NCBI GenBank assembly: GCA_031263625.1 | Contig: JAISFK010000397.1 | Location: forward strand, 1 to 8,195 | Direction: 5' to 3' | DNA length: 8,195 nucleotides | Source: Clostridiales bacterium | GTDB lineage: Bacteria > Bacillota > Clostridia > WRLR01 | In this document: positions 1 through 6,252 of the stretch, piece by piece | How positions within the stretch are numbered: position 1 is the first letter of the stretch | Layout: every line of letters starts with the position of its first letter | Made by a program: the position numbers and the translations under genes | The notes under the pieces: generated by a model | Told to the model about the DNA's origin: nothing | The model's database searches: none | The model's input: only the letters and a program-made list of their open reading frames with translations

Positions 1-2
1 TA

Positions 3-107
3 TCGCGGGAGAGCGAAAATATCGCCGAGCTGAAGGAAACGATCCGCAGGACGCTTGAGTCGGTCGGCGCGCTGCTGGAAAACCCGGAACTGCTGGACGC
101 CATATAG
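3..107 (+). CDS. 3' end of an unrecognised gene (partial)
   Basis: An open frame enters from the left edge and stops with TAG at 105-107, giving 34 residues that end in ESVGALLENPELLDAI. The residues alternate charged and hydrophobic (ENIAELKETIRRTLESV), which suggests a C-terminal amphipathic helix or coiled coil. The other two forward frames hit stops within the first 60 bases, so this is the only forward frame that stays open. Codon choice (CTG, GCC, GAG) resembles the genes further along. The fragment is too short to assign a family or function. It converges on murG, whose stop lies 193 bases downstream, and the two are separated by a strong hairpin. Confidence 0.6.
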   Translation, partial: SRESENIAELKETIRRTLESVGALLENPELLDAI

Positions 108-144
108 CGCTAGGCCGCGTGGGCCGGGCCGGGCCGCTGGGCGG

Positions 145-257
145 CAGCCAGATCCGGCGGCGCGGCATCTGCGGCGGCAACCAGATCCAGCGCCGCCAGC
201 TTCAGCGGCGCGGCATCTGCAGCAACCAGATCCGGCTATGCGGCATTTGCGGCGCGG
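145..257. repeat. Three degenerate CAGATCC/GGCATCTGC repeat units
   Basis: Three imperfect tandem units begin at about 145, 178 and 223. Each opens with CARCCAGATCC and ends with a GCGGCATYTGC-like block. The middle unit is about 12 bases longer than the first. They fill most of the spacer between the two convergent genes and look like slippage or duplication products. No coding function is supported, although two forward frames happen to stay open across them. Confidence 0.6.
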
Positions 258-276
258 CCCCGCGCCGCAGATGCCG
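241..276. terminator. 17-bp hairpin between convergent genes, possible two-way terminator
   Basis: The arms at 241-257 and 260-276 pair along 17 positions, with one G-T pair and a nominal 2-base loop. In practice the innermost pairs would open. The right arm is the inverse of the GGCATCTGC block in the neighbouring repeats. It sits between the stop of the upstream gene (107) and the murG stop (301), where a bidirectional terminator is expected. There is no T-run on either side, so classical intrinsic termination is doubtful. The structure is seen directly; the terminator role is inferred. Confidence 0.4.
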
Positions 277-300
277 GCGGCTTTCGCCGCAGGGCCGCGA

Positions 301-1473
301 TCACCGCGCGGCGACCGCCTCCAGCGTTGCCAGTATTTCCGCCGCCGCGTCGCCCGACTCGGCGGCTTCCATTGCGGCCGCGTAGCGGGCCCTGTCGCCA
401 TAAAGCGCTTGAATCGCGCCCAGCAGGACACCGCCGGACGCGATCTGCTCTTCTTCCAGCTTTACGCAGTATCCCCTGCCCTCAAACTCCTCGGCGTTGC
501 GTATCTGATCGCCCCTTGACACGCTCAGCGGCAGCGGTATGAGCACGGACGGGATCCGGAGGCTGAGCAGCTCGAAAATCGAGCTGGCGCCCGCCCTCGA
601 CACGGCCAGCGACGCAATGCTGTAAATGTGCGGCAGCTCGCTCCCCGCATATTCAAACTGCGCGTAGCCCTCAAGGCCGGACAGCTCCGAAGCCGCGTTG
701 CCCCTGCCGCACAGATGGGCCACGTCGAACGTTTTCAGCAGCTCGCCAAGCGTCGAGCGCACGAGCCTGTTGATGCTCTGCGAGCCCGTGCTGCCGCCGC
801 AGACGAGCAAAACCGGCTTTTCGCCGCTGAATCCGCACAGCCTGTAGCCCTCGCCCCTGTCCCCGGCGAGCAGCTCCGGCCGCACGGGCGCACCCGTGCA
901 TCTGCACTTTGCCCTTGAGGATGGCGCCAGATGGCCGGCGGTCTGCCGGAACGACGTGCATATCGCCGACGCGAGCGGCGCGCAGATCCTGTTCGCCAGC
1001 CCCGGCGTGATGTCCGACTCGTGAACCACGGACGGTATGCGGCGCAGTTTCGCGGCCAGTATGACGGGAACCCCTACAAAGCCGCCTTTTGAAAAAACGA
1101 CGGACGGCTTTACGCGCGACAGCACGGCAAACGCCTGGGCGACGCCGCAGGCGACCTTAAACGGATCCACAAAGTTCTCGGCGGCAAAATACCTGCGGAA
1201 CTTCCCCGTCTGGATGGCGTGGTACGTTATGCCCTCTTTGGGCATGAGCGCGGCCTCGCCGCCCTTTTTTGTGCCTATGTAGTGCACGTCCCACCCGGCC
1301 GCCAGCAATTTGGGCAGCAGCGTCAGGTTCGGCAGCACGTGGCCCGCCGTGCCGCCGCCCGTCAGCACGATGGCGCGGCGGGCGCCGCCTGCCGACGCGC
1401 CTGCATATGAAGCGCCCTCGCCTGCCGGCGCCGCGCGTGGTGCCTGCTGAGTATTTTGCTTTTTGCGCGCCAT
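301..1473 (-). CDS. murG: UDP-GlcNAc:undecaprenyl-PP-MurNAc-pentapeptide GlcNAc transferase MurG
   Basis: MurG transfers GlcNAc from UDP-GlcNAc to lipid I, making lipid II, at the inner face of the membrane in peptidoglycan synthesis. The 390-residue product has the GT-B family signatures: the N-terminal glycine loop GGGTAGHV (39-46), HESDITPGLANR (151-162), the second glycine loop GGSTGSQSIN (226-235), SRAGASSIFEL (292-302) and SRGDQIRNA (319-327). The TAGHV and HESD forms are typical of clostridial MurG. The ATG at 1473 is chosen because GGGAG lies 7 bases upstream. A longer frame reaches 1512 but its extra 13 codons run into repeat copy A. The product is longer than the usual 355-365 residues because of a polar, Ala/Gly-rich N-terminal extension of about 33 residues before the first strand. 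No other mur, fts or mra genes are adjacent, so it stands outside a dcw cluster. The family call is firm; the start is probable. Confidence 0.95.
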   Translation of the reverse strand: MARKKQNTQQAPRAAPAGEGASYAGASAGGARRAIVLTGGGTAGHVLPNLTLLPKLLAAGWDVHYIGTKKGGEAALMPKEGITYHAIQTGKFRRYFAAENFVDPFKVACGVAQAFAVLSRVKPSVVFSKGGFVGVPVILAAKLRRIPSVVHESDITPGLANRICAPLASAICTSFRQTAGHLAPSSRAKCRCTGAPVRPELLAGDRGEGYRLCGFSGEKPVLLVCGGSTGSQSINRLVRSTLGELLKTFDVAHLCGRGNAASELSGLEGYAQFEYAGSELPHIYSIASLAVSRAGASSIFELLSLRIPSVLIPLPLSVSRGDQIRNAEEFEGRGYCVKLEEEQIASGGVLLGAIQALYGDRARYAAAMEAAESGDAAAEILATLEAVAAR

Positions 1474-1495
1474 GTGCTCGCTCCCGCCCTGTGAT

Positions 1496-1524
1496 TGTAT
1501 ACTGACGAGCATTTGAATTTTCCA
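1496..1524 (-). promoter_or_regulatory. Candidate murG promoter formed by repeat copy A
   Basis: Read on the minus strand, a -35-like TGGAAA (1519-1524) and a -10-like TATACA (1496-1501) are 17 bases apart. Transcription would start near 1489, leaving a leader of about 16 bases that still contains the GGGAG ribosome site. The -35 and most of the -10 lie inside repeat copy A, and the last two -10 bases are flanking DNA. The -35 matches consensus at four of six positions, so this is a plausible but unproven assignment. Confidence 0.4.
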
Positions 1525-1602
1525 TTAACGCGAGTCAGTAATACTCGTTTCCTCTGTCCGACCGCAAATTGCGGTCGGAATTTCCAATCGAACACGAGTA
1601 TA
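1498..1602 (+). repeat. Two-hairpin repeat element, copy A
   Basis: This is a 105-bp member of a family with four copies in this window. It runs from TATACTGACGAGC to CACGAGTATA. Stem 1 pairs TACTGAC (1500-1506) with GTCAGTA (1534-1540). Stem 2 is a long imperfect hairpin: ATACTCGT (1541-1548) pairs with ACGAGTAT (1594-1601), then an unpaired stretch, then CCGACCGCAA (1558-1567) pairs with TTGCGGTCGG (1569-1578) around a single A. Both ends read TATA, compatible with insertion at TA. It differs from copy C at two positions over the full length. It lies just upstream of murG with its left end facing the gene. No transposase is encoded, so it would be non-autonomous. Confidence 0.9.
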
Positions 1603-1632
1603 GTAAGCGAATTATATCAGCAATGACCGCAA

Positions 1633-1756
1633 CAGGCAACCCCGCGCCGACGGGAAGTTCAGGCGCGCAGGCGGGGCGGGCAGGCGCACATGTGCGGGCC
1701 ACAGGTGCGAGCAGGCGGGGGCAGGTGCAGTCAAGTGCAGGCTATGCAGGCGGCTG
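1633..1756. repeat. CAGG-rich degenerate spacer repeat
   Basis: CAGG occurs about nine times in 124 bases on the + strand (for example at 1633, 1660, 1668, 1681, 1702, 1712, 1722, 1738 and 1747), usually as GCAGGC or GCAGGTGC. There is also a G-run GGCGGGGCGGG at 1670-1680 and a 12-bp perfect palindrome CGCACATGTGCG at 1685-1696. The stretch lies between the end of the SdpI gene and repeat copy A. No gene, clear terminator or RNA fold was recognised in it. Confidence 0.45.
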
Positions 1757-1796
1757 CCAAATCGAAAGCTCTGCGCTGACAGGTTGGCAATTTTCG

Positions 1797-2186
1797 CTAC
1801 TCCTTATTTTTGCGGTTGCCCTGTTTGTCGAAAGTCCTCTTCAGCGCCATTTCAGTGGAAATAACCGGCCATATAAGGAAAATGTACTGAACACCAAATA
1901 CCACGCCGCCAACCAGTCCCACGGTTCCCGTTTCTTTGCCCAGCGCGGGCAGCATGGCGCCGACAGACAAGGGGAGCATAATCCAGCCTATGCGCCGCCA
2001 CCGCTTCCCGCAAAAGACATGCGCAAAGCTCCACGTGTCTTTGTTTTTCATCGACATCGCCGTTCTATAGCCAAATACCATGTTGATTTTCCTTGGCCCC
2101 GCGCTCTTGACAAAATAACTGCCAAATCCAATCATGGTAAGAGGTAAAAGCAAATCCATAGCCAGCATGAAAATCCAAAAAAACAT
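1797..2186 (-). CDS. SdpI-family integral membrane protein
   Basis: The 129-residue product has three likely membrane segments (about 3-25, 67-83 and 88-109). Between the first two lies a family signature, INMVFGYRTAMSMKNKDTW (35-52), which matches the GYRT..SMKN...W pattern of SdpI C-terminal domains. The C-terminal TEMALKRTFDKQG (111-123) is also typical. The best-known member, Bacillus SdpI, gives immunity to the SdpC toxin and acts in signalling; most single-domain homologues are uncharacterised. The ATG at 2186 is chosen because GGAGG lies 8 bases upstream; a longer frame to 2318 lacks such support and would cross the promoter region. It is transcribed divergently from the peptidase gene at 2378. 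murG follows in the same direction after 323 bases, too far for a tight operon. Immunity function is not shown by the sequence. Confidence 0.82.
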   Translation of the reverse strand: MFFWIFMLAMDLLLPLTMIGFGSYFVKSAGPRKINMVFGYRTAMSMKNKDTWSFAHVFCGKRWRRIGWIMLPLSVGAMLPALGKETGTVGLVGGVVFGVQYIFLIWPVISTEMALKRTFDKQGNRKNKE

Positions 2187-2243
2187 CGCGATTCCTCCGC
2201 CAAAGCACAAACAATGCGCGCGTTTTGTTCCGCTTACCAAAAC

Positions 2244-2252
2244 AGTATAGCA
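2244..2252 (-). promoter_or_regulatory. Extended -10 promoter for the SdpI-family gene
   Basis: The minus strand carries TGCTATACT, an extended -10 (TGn plus TATACT). The predicted start is near 2237, giving a leader of about 50 bases before the ATG at 2186. No good -35 was seen 16-18 bases upstream, which is acceptable for extended -10 promoters. Confidence 0.5.
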
Positions 2253-2273
2253 CATACAAAGCAAAAGTTGTGG

Positions 2274-2302
2274 TTGATATCGCGGCGAATTTGCGGTATG
2301 CT
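2274..2302 (+). promoter_or_regulatory. Sigma-A-like promoter for the peptidase gene
   Basis: TTGATA (2274-2279) and TATGCT (2297-2302) are separated by exactly 17 bases. The -35 matches five of six consensus positions and the -10 four of six. Transcription would begin near 2309, giving a leader of about 70 bases. The minus-strand promoter at 2244-2252 lies just upstream, so this is a compact divergent promoter region that could share regulation. Confidence 0.5.
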
Positions 2303-2377
2303 TTGAAGGCAAACCCAAATGCCGACCCAGCCATGGAACCGGCGCCTGCGGAAACTAAAGCCTACGGAGAACGCAAA

Positions 2378-3034
2378 ATGCCGACTAACTCATACGGAAT
2401 AGCGCACCCGGAGTATCTGCACATAGTAAGCGGCGACAGCCTGCTGCACGGCTGCGACCAGGAGTGGTACAAGCTCTCGTGGCGAAAGCGCGCCGGGTGC
2501 GGGCCCGTGGCGGCCACGAACCTCCTGCTCTACGCGGCGAAGAAATACGGCCTGCAAGCGCTCCCGTACAAGAACGGCACCGTCGCGGAGGCCGCGGACG
2601 CCATGAACGACGTGTTCCCGTTCGTGCGCCCCACCATGGCCGGCCTGAACACGGTCAAGCTGTTCGTGAACGGCGTCAGGAAGCTCGCCCGGCACTACGG
2701 CCTGCGATTTAGCTGCTACAGCCACCTGAACATACACACGAACGCGCTCGCCCGCCCGGATATCGGCGCGGTCGGCGCTTTCATAGCGGGCGGCCTGCAA
2801 AATGACGCGCCCGTGGCGTTCCTCAACCTGCACGCGGGCGACGTCGCGGAGGTTGACAGCTGGCACTGGGTCACGATTGTGGGAATGAGGGAGGACACGG
2901 ACACAGGCGCGATTGCCGTGCGCTTTTACGACTATACCAAGTCGCTTGAGCTGGACTTGGGCAAATGGCTCGCGACGACGCGCATGGGCGGCGGCTTCGT
3001 GTACCTGGGCGCCCCCATGCCTTGCGCCGGGTAG
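2378..3034 (+). CDS. C39-like (papain-fold) cysteine peptidase-like protein
   Basis: The 218-residue product has a catalytic-type arrangement: Cys41 in RAGCGPVAATNLLLY at the start of a helix, His163 in DSWHWVTIVGM, and Asp185 in VRFYDYTKSLEL. Cys-Gly-Pro followed by a helix, then a His in a beta-strand, then Asp/Asn is the pattern of C39-like and related papain-fold peptidases. No signal peptide or membrane segment is visible, and there is no attached ABC transporter as in bacteriocin-processing C39 proteins. The ATG at 2378 is preceded by GGAGA about 8 bases away. Upstream Met codons at 2225 and 2333 lack such a site, and the 2225 start would lie upstream of the proposed promoter. It is divergent from the SdpI-family gene. 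The substrate is unknown and activity is inferred from the motif pattern only. Confidence 0.65.
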   Translation: MPTNSYGIAHPEYLHIVSGDSLLHGCDQEWYKLSWRKRAGCGPVAATNLLLYAAKKYGLQALPYKNGTVAEAADAMNDVFPFVRPTMAGLNTVKLFVNGVRKLARHYGLRFSCYSHLNIHTNALARPDIGAVGAFIAGGLQNDAPVAFLNLHAGDVAEVDSWHWVTIVGMREDTDTGAIAVRFYDYTKSLELDLGKWLATTRMGGGFVYLGAPMPCAG

Positions 3035-3057
3035 CGGCAGCTGGCACGGACGATTAA

Positions 3058-3124
3058 CAACAGGCGCAATCAGTGGGCGGTTGGTTGCTTGGCAACAGGC
3101 GCTGGCGCGAGCGTGATCAGTGGG
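3058..3124. repeat. Duplicated CAACAGGCGC...ATCAGTGGG spacer block
   Basis: CAACAGGCGC occurs at 3058-3067 and 3093-3102, and ATCAGTGGG at 3069-3077 and 3116-3124. The second pair carries extra bases between the two halves. This is an old imperfect direct duplication in the 225-bp spacer between the peptidase gene and the TPR gene. No promoter or terminator was convincing in this spacer. Confidence 0.5.
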
Positions 3125-3259
3125 TGGCAAACGCGGGCGCGGGCGGCTTGACGGCGGGCGGCTGGCAATTCTACGCCCGGCTCAACTGGCCGATTTGCCG
3201 GACGATTGAACGAGAAAGAGGACGGGCGAGCGGGCGAGCGCCCGGCAGAGGATGCACTC

Positions 3260-5956
3260 ATGAAAGCGCAGAGCGGGCGCCGCCGGCCTCCGGGCGACGA
3301 ATCTGGGGGCGGCGGCTTCAACTTGATACGTGCGGCCGACAGAATGTCAAAGCTGGCTATGACGACGCTGATAGTCGCCTTTGTCGCGTTCGGCGGCTTT
3401 ATGGGATACCGCTCGTCGCACTCCGGCAAGTCCGCCGGCGAATACGCGCGCATGGCCGCCGGCTACGCCGACGCGGGCGACTACTCAAAGGCGGCCGAGT
3501 TTTACGGGCGCAGCCTGGAGAAAGACCCGGACGGCGCCGAGGCCCTGCTTGGCATGTTCGCGGCGCTCGCCGCTTTCGGCGACGCGGATGCCGCCAAGCC
3601 CTACGCCGAGCAGCTGCTCGCCTCGCGGGCGCTCACCGCCGAGCACTTCCCCGGCTTCGCCGACCAGTGCGCGGCCCTCGGCGACGCGCGGCTTACGGCC
3701 GACGCATACGCGAAATGGCTCTCGCTCGCGCCCGACCAGTCCGCGAGGCTCCTCGATCGCGCGAAGGCGCATGTCAGCGAGCGCGAGTGGGACGCGGCTC
3801 TGGAGATCGCCAAGTGCTTTTTGGATTCGGGGCGCGGCGCCGTCGCCTCGGTGCTGCTCGACCAGATCGCCGAGGAGGCCGCCGGGCAGGCTCTGCCGCC
3901 GGGCAGGCTTCTGCCCATATGCGAGCTGTGGGCGAGCGCCGATCCGGCCAGCGAGGACGCGCAGCTCGCGCTGGCGGGCGCCAGCGCCGGCGCGGGGCTG
4001 GCCGACGAGGCCGCCGAGCTGTACAGCGGCGTCATAGCGCGCAACCCGAAAAGCGCCGAGGCATACGACGGCCTGCTGGCCATCTACTACAAAAACGACG
4101 CGCTGAAAACCCGCTTCGGCGTGCTTGAGGCGGCGGCGCGCAACATCGGGAGCAAAAAGTACCGCGACATGCTCGAATCGACGAGGCAAAAGCTGTCGGA
4201 CTACTATTCCACGGTCCGGCTCGACGGGGCGGTGTACCATGACGGCATTTACCGCATAACGCTTCTGGACCGGGACGGCAACGAGATAACGCCTATCTCC
4301 GGCGCCGGCGGGCCCGCCGACGCGCCGGACGGCACGGGCTTTCTGATTGAGTACTACGACACGCTGGGCAACGAGCGCGAAATGAAGCTGGACAGCAGGC
4401 AGATCAGCGCTGTCATCGACGACATCGACTTCGACGGCTCGCGGGAGGTCGTGGTCAAGAAATACGCGGCGGACGAGCTCGTCGGCTCGGTGTCGGACGA
4501 CACAGTGAAAAGCGCCGCGTGGTACGACATATACCGCGTAGACCGCTCGACGAACAAGCTGATCTACGCGTCGCAGGACTACCCTGCGTATTACGGCGGC
4601 GAATACGCGTCGCAGGCCCGCGGCAAGCTCGCGCAGTTCGAGCGGCTGCAGGAGGCCATGGAGGGCCACTACGGCGTCGCCTACGGGCTCTTGTACGCGC
4701 TGCGCCAGGCGGCGCTGGATTTTGCCGGCGGCGAGTGGGCGCCCGAAAGCACGGGGGAGGCCCTGGGCGAGCGCTTGAAGGCCGCCCTGATCACGCCCGA
4801 CCTCCAGACATACGTGAGGCACAAGGGGGCCGGCTATGGCAAGCTGGACGGCGACACGCTCGCGGGCGGCGACTTCCGCAGCGAGGCGCCGGGCTCTCTG
4901 CGCCCCGGCATGGCCGAATCCGAAGTGGCTGCGGCGTTCGGCGAGCCGAGGCACATCATCGAGGAGGAATTTGACGGGCTCGCGCCGGACGGGACGCCGC
5001 GCACATACCTCAACAGGATACTGGAATATCCGTTCATGAACTTTTACACAAGCGACGGCGCCGTCAAAGCTTTCCGCATAAACTCGCGCGACATCGAGGG
5101 GCCGCGCTTTCTGAGGATAGGCGACACCGTCTACGACATCATCAACAAGTTCCCGTCGATGTATTTCGACGACGTCGCGAGCTACGCGGCGCAAAAGGCC
5201 GACGCCGACATAGAGTTTTCGGATCCGGAAACGGGCGTCACGCTCAGCTACACGATTAAAAACGGGGCCATCGCCGACATAGAGCTGTTTCTGAGGGACG
5301 CCGGCGGCGACTGGCGGCCCGGCACGAACACGGAGACGCTGCCGGCCGGCGGCGACTGGCGGGCGGCCGCCGAAAATCAGGCGGGCGCGGAGAGTGCGGC
5401 GGGCGACGGCGCTGTAGGCGCCGGCACTGCGGGCGCGGCGGGGGCGGCGGCCGGAACTCCGGCTGGCGGCGAAGCTCCGGCTGGCGCAGAGACGCCGGCG
5501 GTAGGCGAAACCGGGGCGGCGGGCGCCGAAGGGGCGGCAGCCGCAGGGGCAGAGGCGGCCGCAGGGGCGGCAACCGCCGATAATTCGGCGAGTGTCGAAA
5601 CCGGGGCGGCTGCCGCCGGAACTCCTGCGGGCGCCGAAGCTCCGGCTGGCGCGGAAACCTCTGCGGGCGGCGGCTCGGCGCCAGCAAGCAACGCTTCGGC
5701 ATCCGCAGGGGGCGAGTCAGCGCCAGCAGGCAACGGCTCGGCGCCCGCCAGCGGCGCCGGGGCGGCCGAAGCCGGGCAGGCAGAAATCGGCGCGGGCGGG
5801 CCGGCAACCGCCGAGAACCCAGCGGGAGCCGCGACTTCGGCCGGCGCCGCCAATCCGGCGGGCAACGAAGCAGGCGCGGCGGCGGCCGAAGGGCCGGCGC
5901 CCGCCGGAACTTCGACTGCCGCAGGAACGTCGCCGGGCGCGGTCGCGGTTGGCTAA
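3260..5956 (+). CDS. Membrane-anchored TPR protein with BamE-like motifs and Ala/Gly/Pro-rich tail
   Basis: The product is 898 residues. A basic N-terminus is followed by one membrane segment (about 33-50), suggesting a type II anchor with the rest outside. TPR-like helices follow: AGEYARMAAGYADAGDYSKA (from about 60) and a later unit around 227-265 ending in IARNPKS. A beta-rich middle part contains IDDIDFDGSREVVV (386-399), resembling calcium-binding VCBS/FG-GAP loops. LRPGMAESEVAAAFGEP (547-563) and LRIGDTVYDIINKFP (618-632) resemble tandem BamE/SmpA-type units. From about 684 on the protein is almost only Ala, Gly, Pro, Glu, Ser and Thr. ATG 3260 has AGAGG 8 bases upstream; an in-frame TTG at 3206 has no clear ribosome site. 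No named family was recognised for the whole protein. An envelope scaffold or assembly role is inferred. Confidence 0.85.
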   Translation: MKAQSGRRRPPGDESGGGGFNLIRAADRMSKLAMTTLIVAFVAFGGFMGYRSSHSGKSAGEYARMAAGYADAGDYSKAAEFYGRSLEKDPDGAEALLGMFAALAAFGDADAAKPYAEQLLASRALTAEHFPGFADQCAALGDARLTADAYAKWLSLAPDQSARLLDRAKAHVSEREWDAALEIAKCFLDSGRGAVASVLLDQIAEEAAGQALPPGRLLPICELWASADPASEDAQLALAGASAGAGLADEAAELYSGVIARNPKSAEAYDGLLAIYYKNDALKTRFGVLEAAARNIGSKKYRDMLESTRQKLSDYYSTVRLDGAVYHDGIYRITLLDRDGNEITPISGAGGPADAPDGTGFLIEYYDTLGNEREMKLDSRQISAVIDDIDFDGSREVVVKKYAADELVGSVSDDTVKSAAWYDIYRVDRSTNKLIYASQDYPAYYGGEYASQARGKLAQFERLQEAMEGHYGVAYGLLYALRQAALDFAGGEWAPESTGEALGERLKAALITPDLQTYVRHKGAGYGKLDGDTLAGGDFRSEAPGSLRPGMAESEVAAAFGEPRHIIEEEFDGLAPDGTPRTYLNRILEYPFMNFYTSDGAVKAFRINSRDIEGPRFLRIGDTVYDIINKFPSMYFDDVASYAAQKADADIEFSDPETGVTLSYTIKNGAIADIELFLRDAGGDWRPGTNTETLPAGGDWRAAAENQAGAESAAGDGAVGAGTAGAAGAAAGTPAGGEAPAGAETPAVGETGAAGAEGAAAAGAEAAAGAATADNSASVETGAAAAGTPAGAEAPAGAETSAGGGSAPASNASASAGGESAPAGNGSAPASGAGAAEAGQAEIGAGGPATAENPAGAATSAGAANPAGNEAGAAAAEGPAPAGTSTAAGTSPGAVAVG
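5395..5953 (+). repeat. Ala/Gly/Pro-coding low-complexity repeats in the TPR gene tail
   Basis: The 3' part of the TPR gene encodes imperfect GTPAGxEAPAGAET-like units. The clearest pair is 5450-5494 and 5615-5659, 45 bases each, about six differences by eye. A related phrase recurs near 5908. GAAACCGGGGCGG also occurs twice (near 5508 and 5598). Such DNA is prone to slippage, so tail length probably varies between strains. It would form an extended, acidic, unstructured segment like wall-spanning linkers. Confidence 0.75.
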
Positions 5957-5990
5957 ACGCAAGCCGCGCCGTGCGCTTGCGTTCGCAAGC
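5957..5990 (+). terminator. Competing hairpins just after the TPR gene
   Basis: ACGCAAGC (5957-5964) pairs with GCTTGCGT (5975-5982), and the same GCTTGCG (5975-5981) can instead pair with CGCAAGC (5984-5990). The structure begins right after the TAA. There is no T-run, so intrinsic termination is uncertain. The mutually exclusive pairing is seen directly; any function is inferred. Confidence 0.35.
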
Positions 5991-6025
5991 CATGACGCGA
6001 ACCCGGCGGGCGCGACACGCGCATC

Positions 6026-6085
6026 CCCCGCCCGCAACCCAATGCGGCAGTCCATGCGGCAGCCCCCCGCCCGCAGCCCATGCGG
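6026..6085. repeat. CCCCGCCCGCARCCC direct repeat
   Basis: Two near-identical blocks, 6026-6047 and 6065-6085, start with CCCCGCCCGCA and end with ATGCGG. A third ATGCGGC lies between them at about 6054. They form part of a C-rich spacer between the TPR gene and repeat copy B. No gene is supported here. Confidence 0.5.
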
Positions 6086-6106
6086 CCCGCGCACCCGCAT
6101 CCCGCG

Positions 6107-6129
6107 CGCGCCGGCGCAAAGCCGGCGCG
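6107..6129 (+). terminator. 9-bp all-GC hairpin, candidate terminator
   Basis: CGCGCCGGC (6107-6115) pairs perfectly with GCCGGCGCG (6121-6129) around GCAAA. It lies just before repeat copy B and downstream of the TPR gene. The following bases AATATACTC do not form a T-run, so it may be factor-assisted or a roadblock. Confidence 0.35.
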
Positions 6130-6131
6130 AA

Positions 6132-6230
6132 TATACTCGTTTCCTCTGTCCGACCGCAAATTGCGGTCGGACAGAGGAAACGAGTATTACCGACTCGCGT
6201 TAACGGAAAATTCAAATGCTCATCAGCATA
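6132..6230 (-). repeat. Two-hairpin repeat element, copy B (inverted, perfect palindrome)
   Basis: This copy is inverted relative to A, C and D, so its left end (TATGCTGATGAGC on the minus strand) faces citrate synthase. It is 99 bp. Unlike the others, its second hairpin is a perfect palindrome: 6133-6159 pairs fully with 6161-6187 around one A at 6160. The usual right arm AATTTCCAATCGAAC is replaced by an exact complement of the left arm (ACAGAGGAAACGAG). The remaining part differs from copy A at only a few positions, several in stem 1. Confidence 0.88.
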
Positions 6231-6252
6231 ACAGAAAGGACGTTTTAAAAAC

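Noticed and set aside
55..519. Forward open frames across 55-542
   Set aside because: They cross the stop of the upstream gene, the spacer repeats and the antisense of murG; no ribosome site or motif was seen.
1670..1680. Possible G-quadruplex GGCGGGGCGGG
   Set aside because: G-runs are short and uneven, and similar runs are expected by chance in DNA this rich in G.
1569..2147. A forward 192-codon open frame
   Set aside because: It begins inside repeat copy A and runs antisense to the SdpI gene; no family features.
2225..2377. Longer start of the peptidase at 2225
   Set aside because: It would place the start upstream of the best promoter; the ATG at 2378 has a clear ribosome site and the added residues show no signal peptide or motif.
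3206..3259. TTG start of the TPR gene at 3206
   Set aside because: No ribosome site precedes it, whereas the ATG at 3260 has AGAGG at ideal spacing.
3485..5194. A 569-codon open frame on the minus strand
   Set aside because: It lies entirely opposite the TPR gene, is rich in Arg/Val/Ala as expected from antisense GC-rich DNA, and has no recognisable motif.
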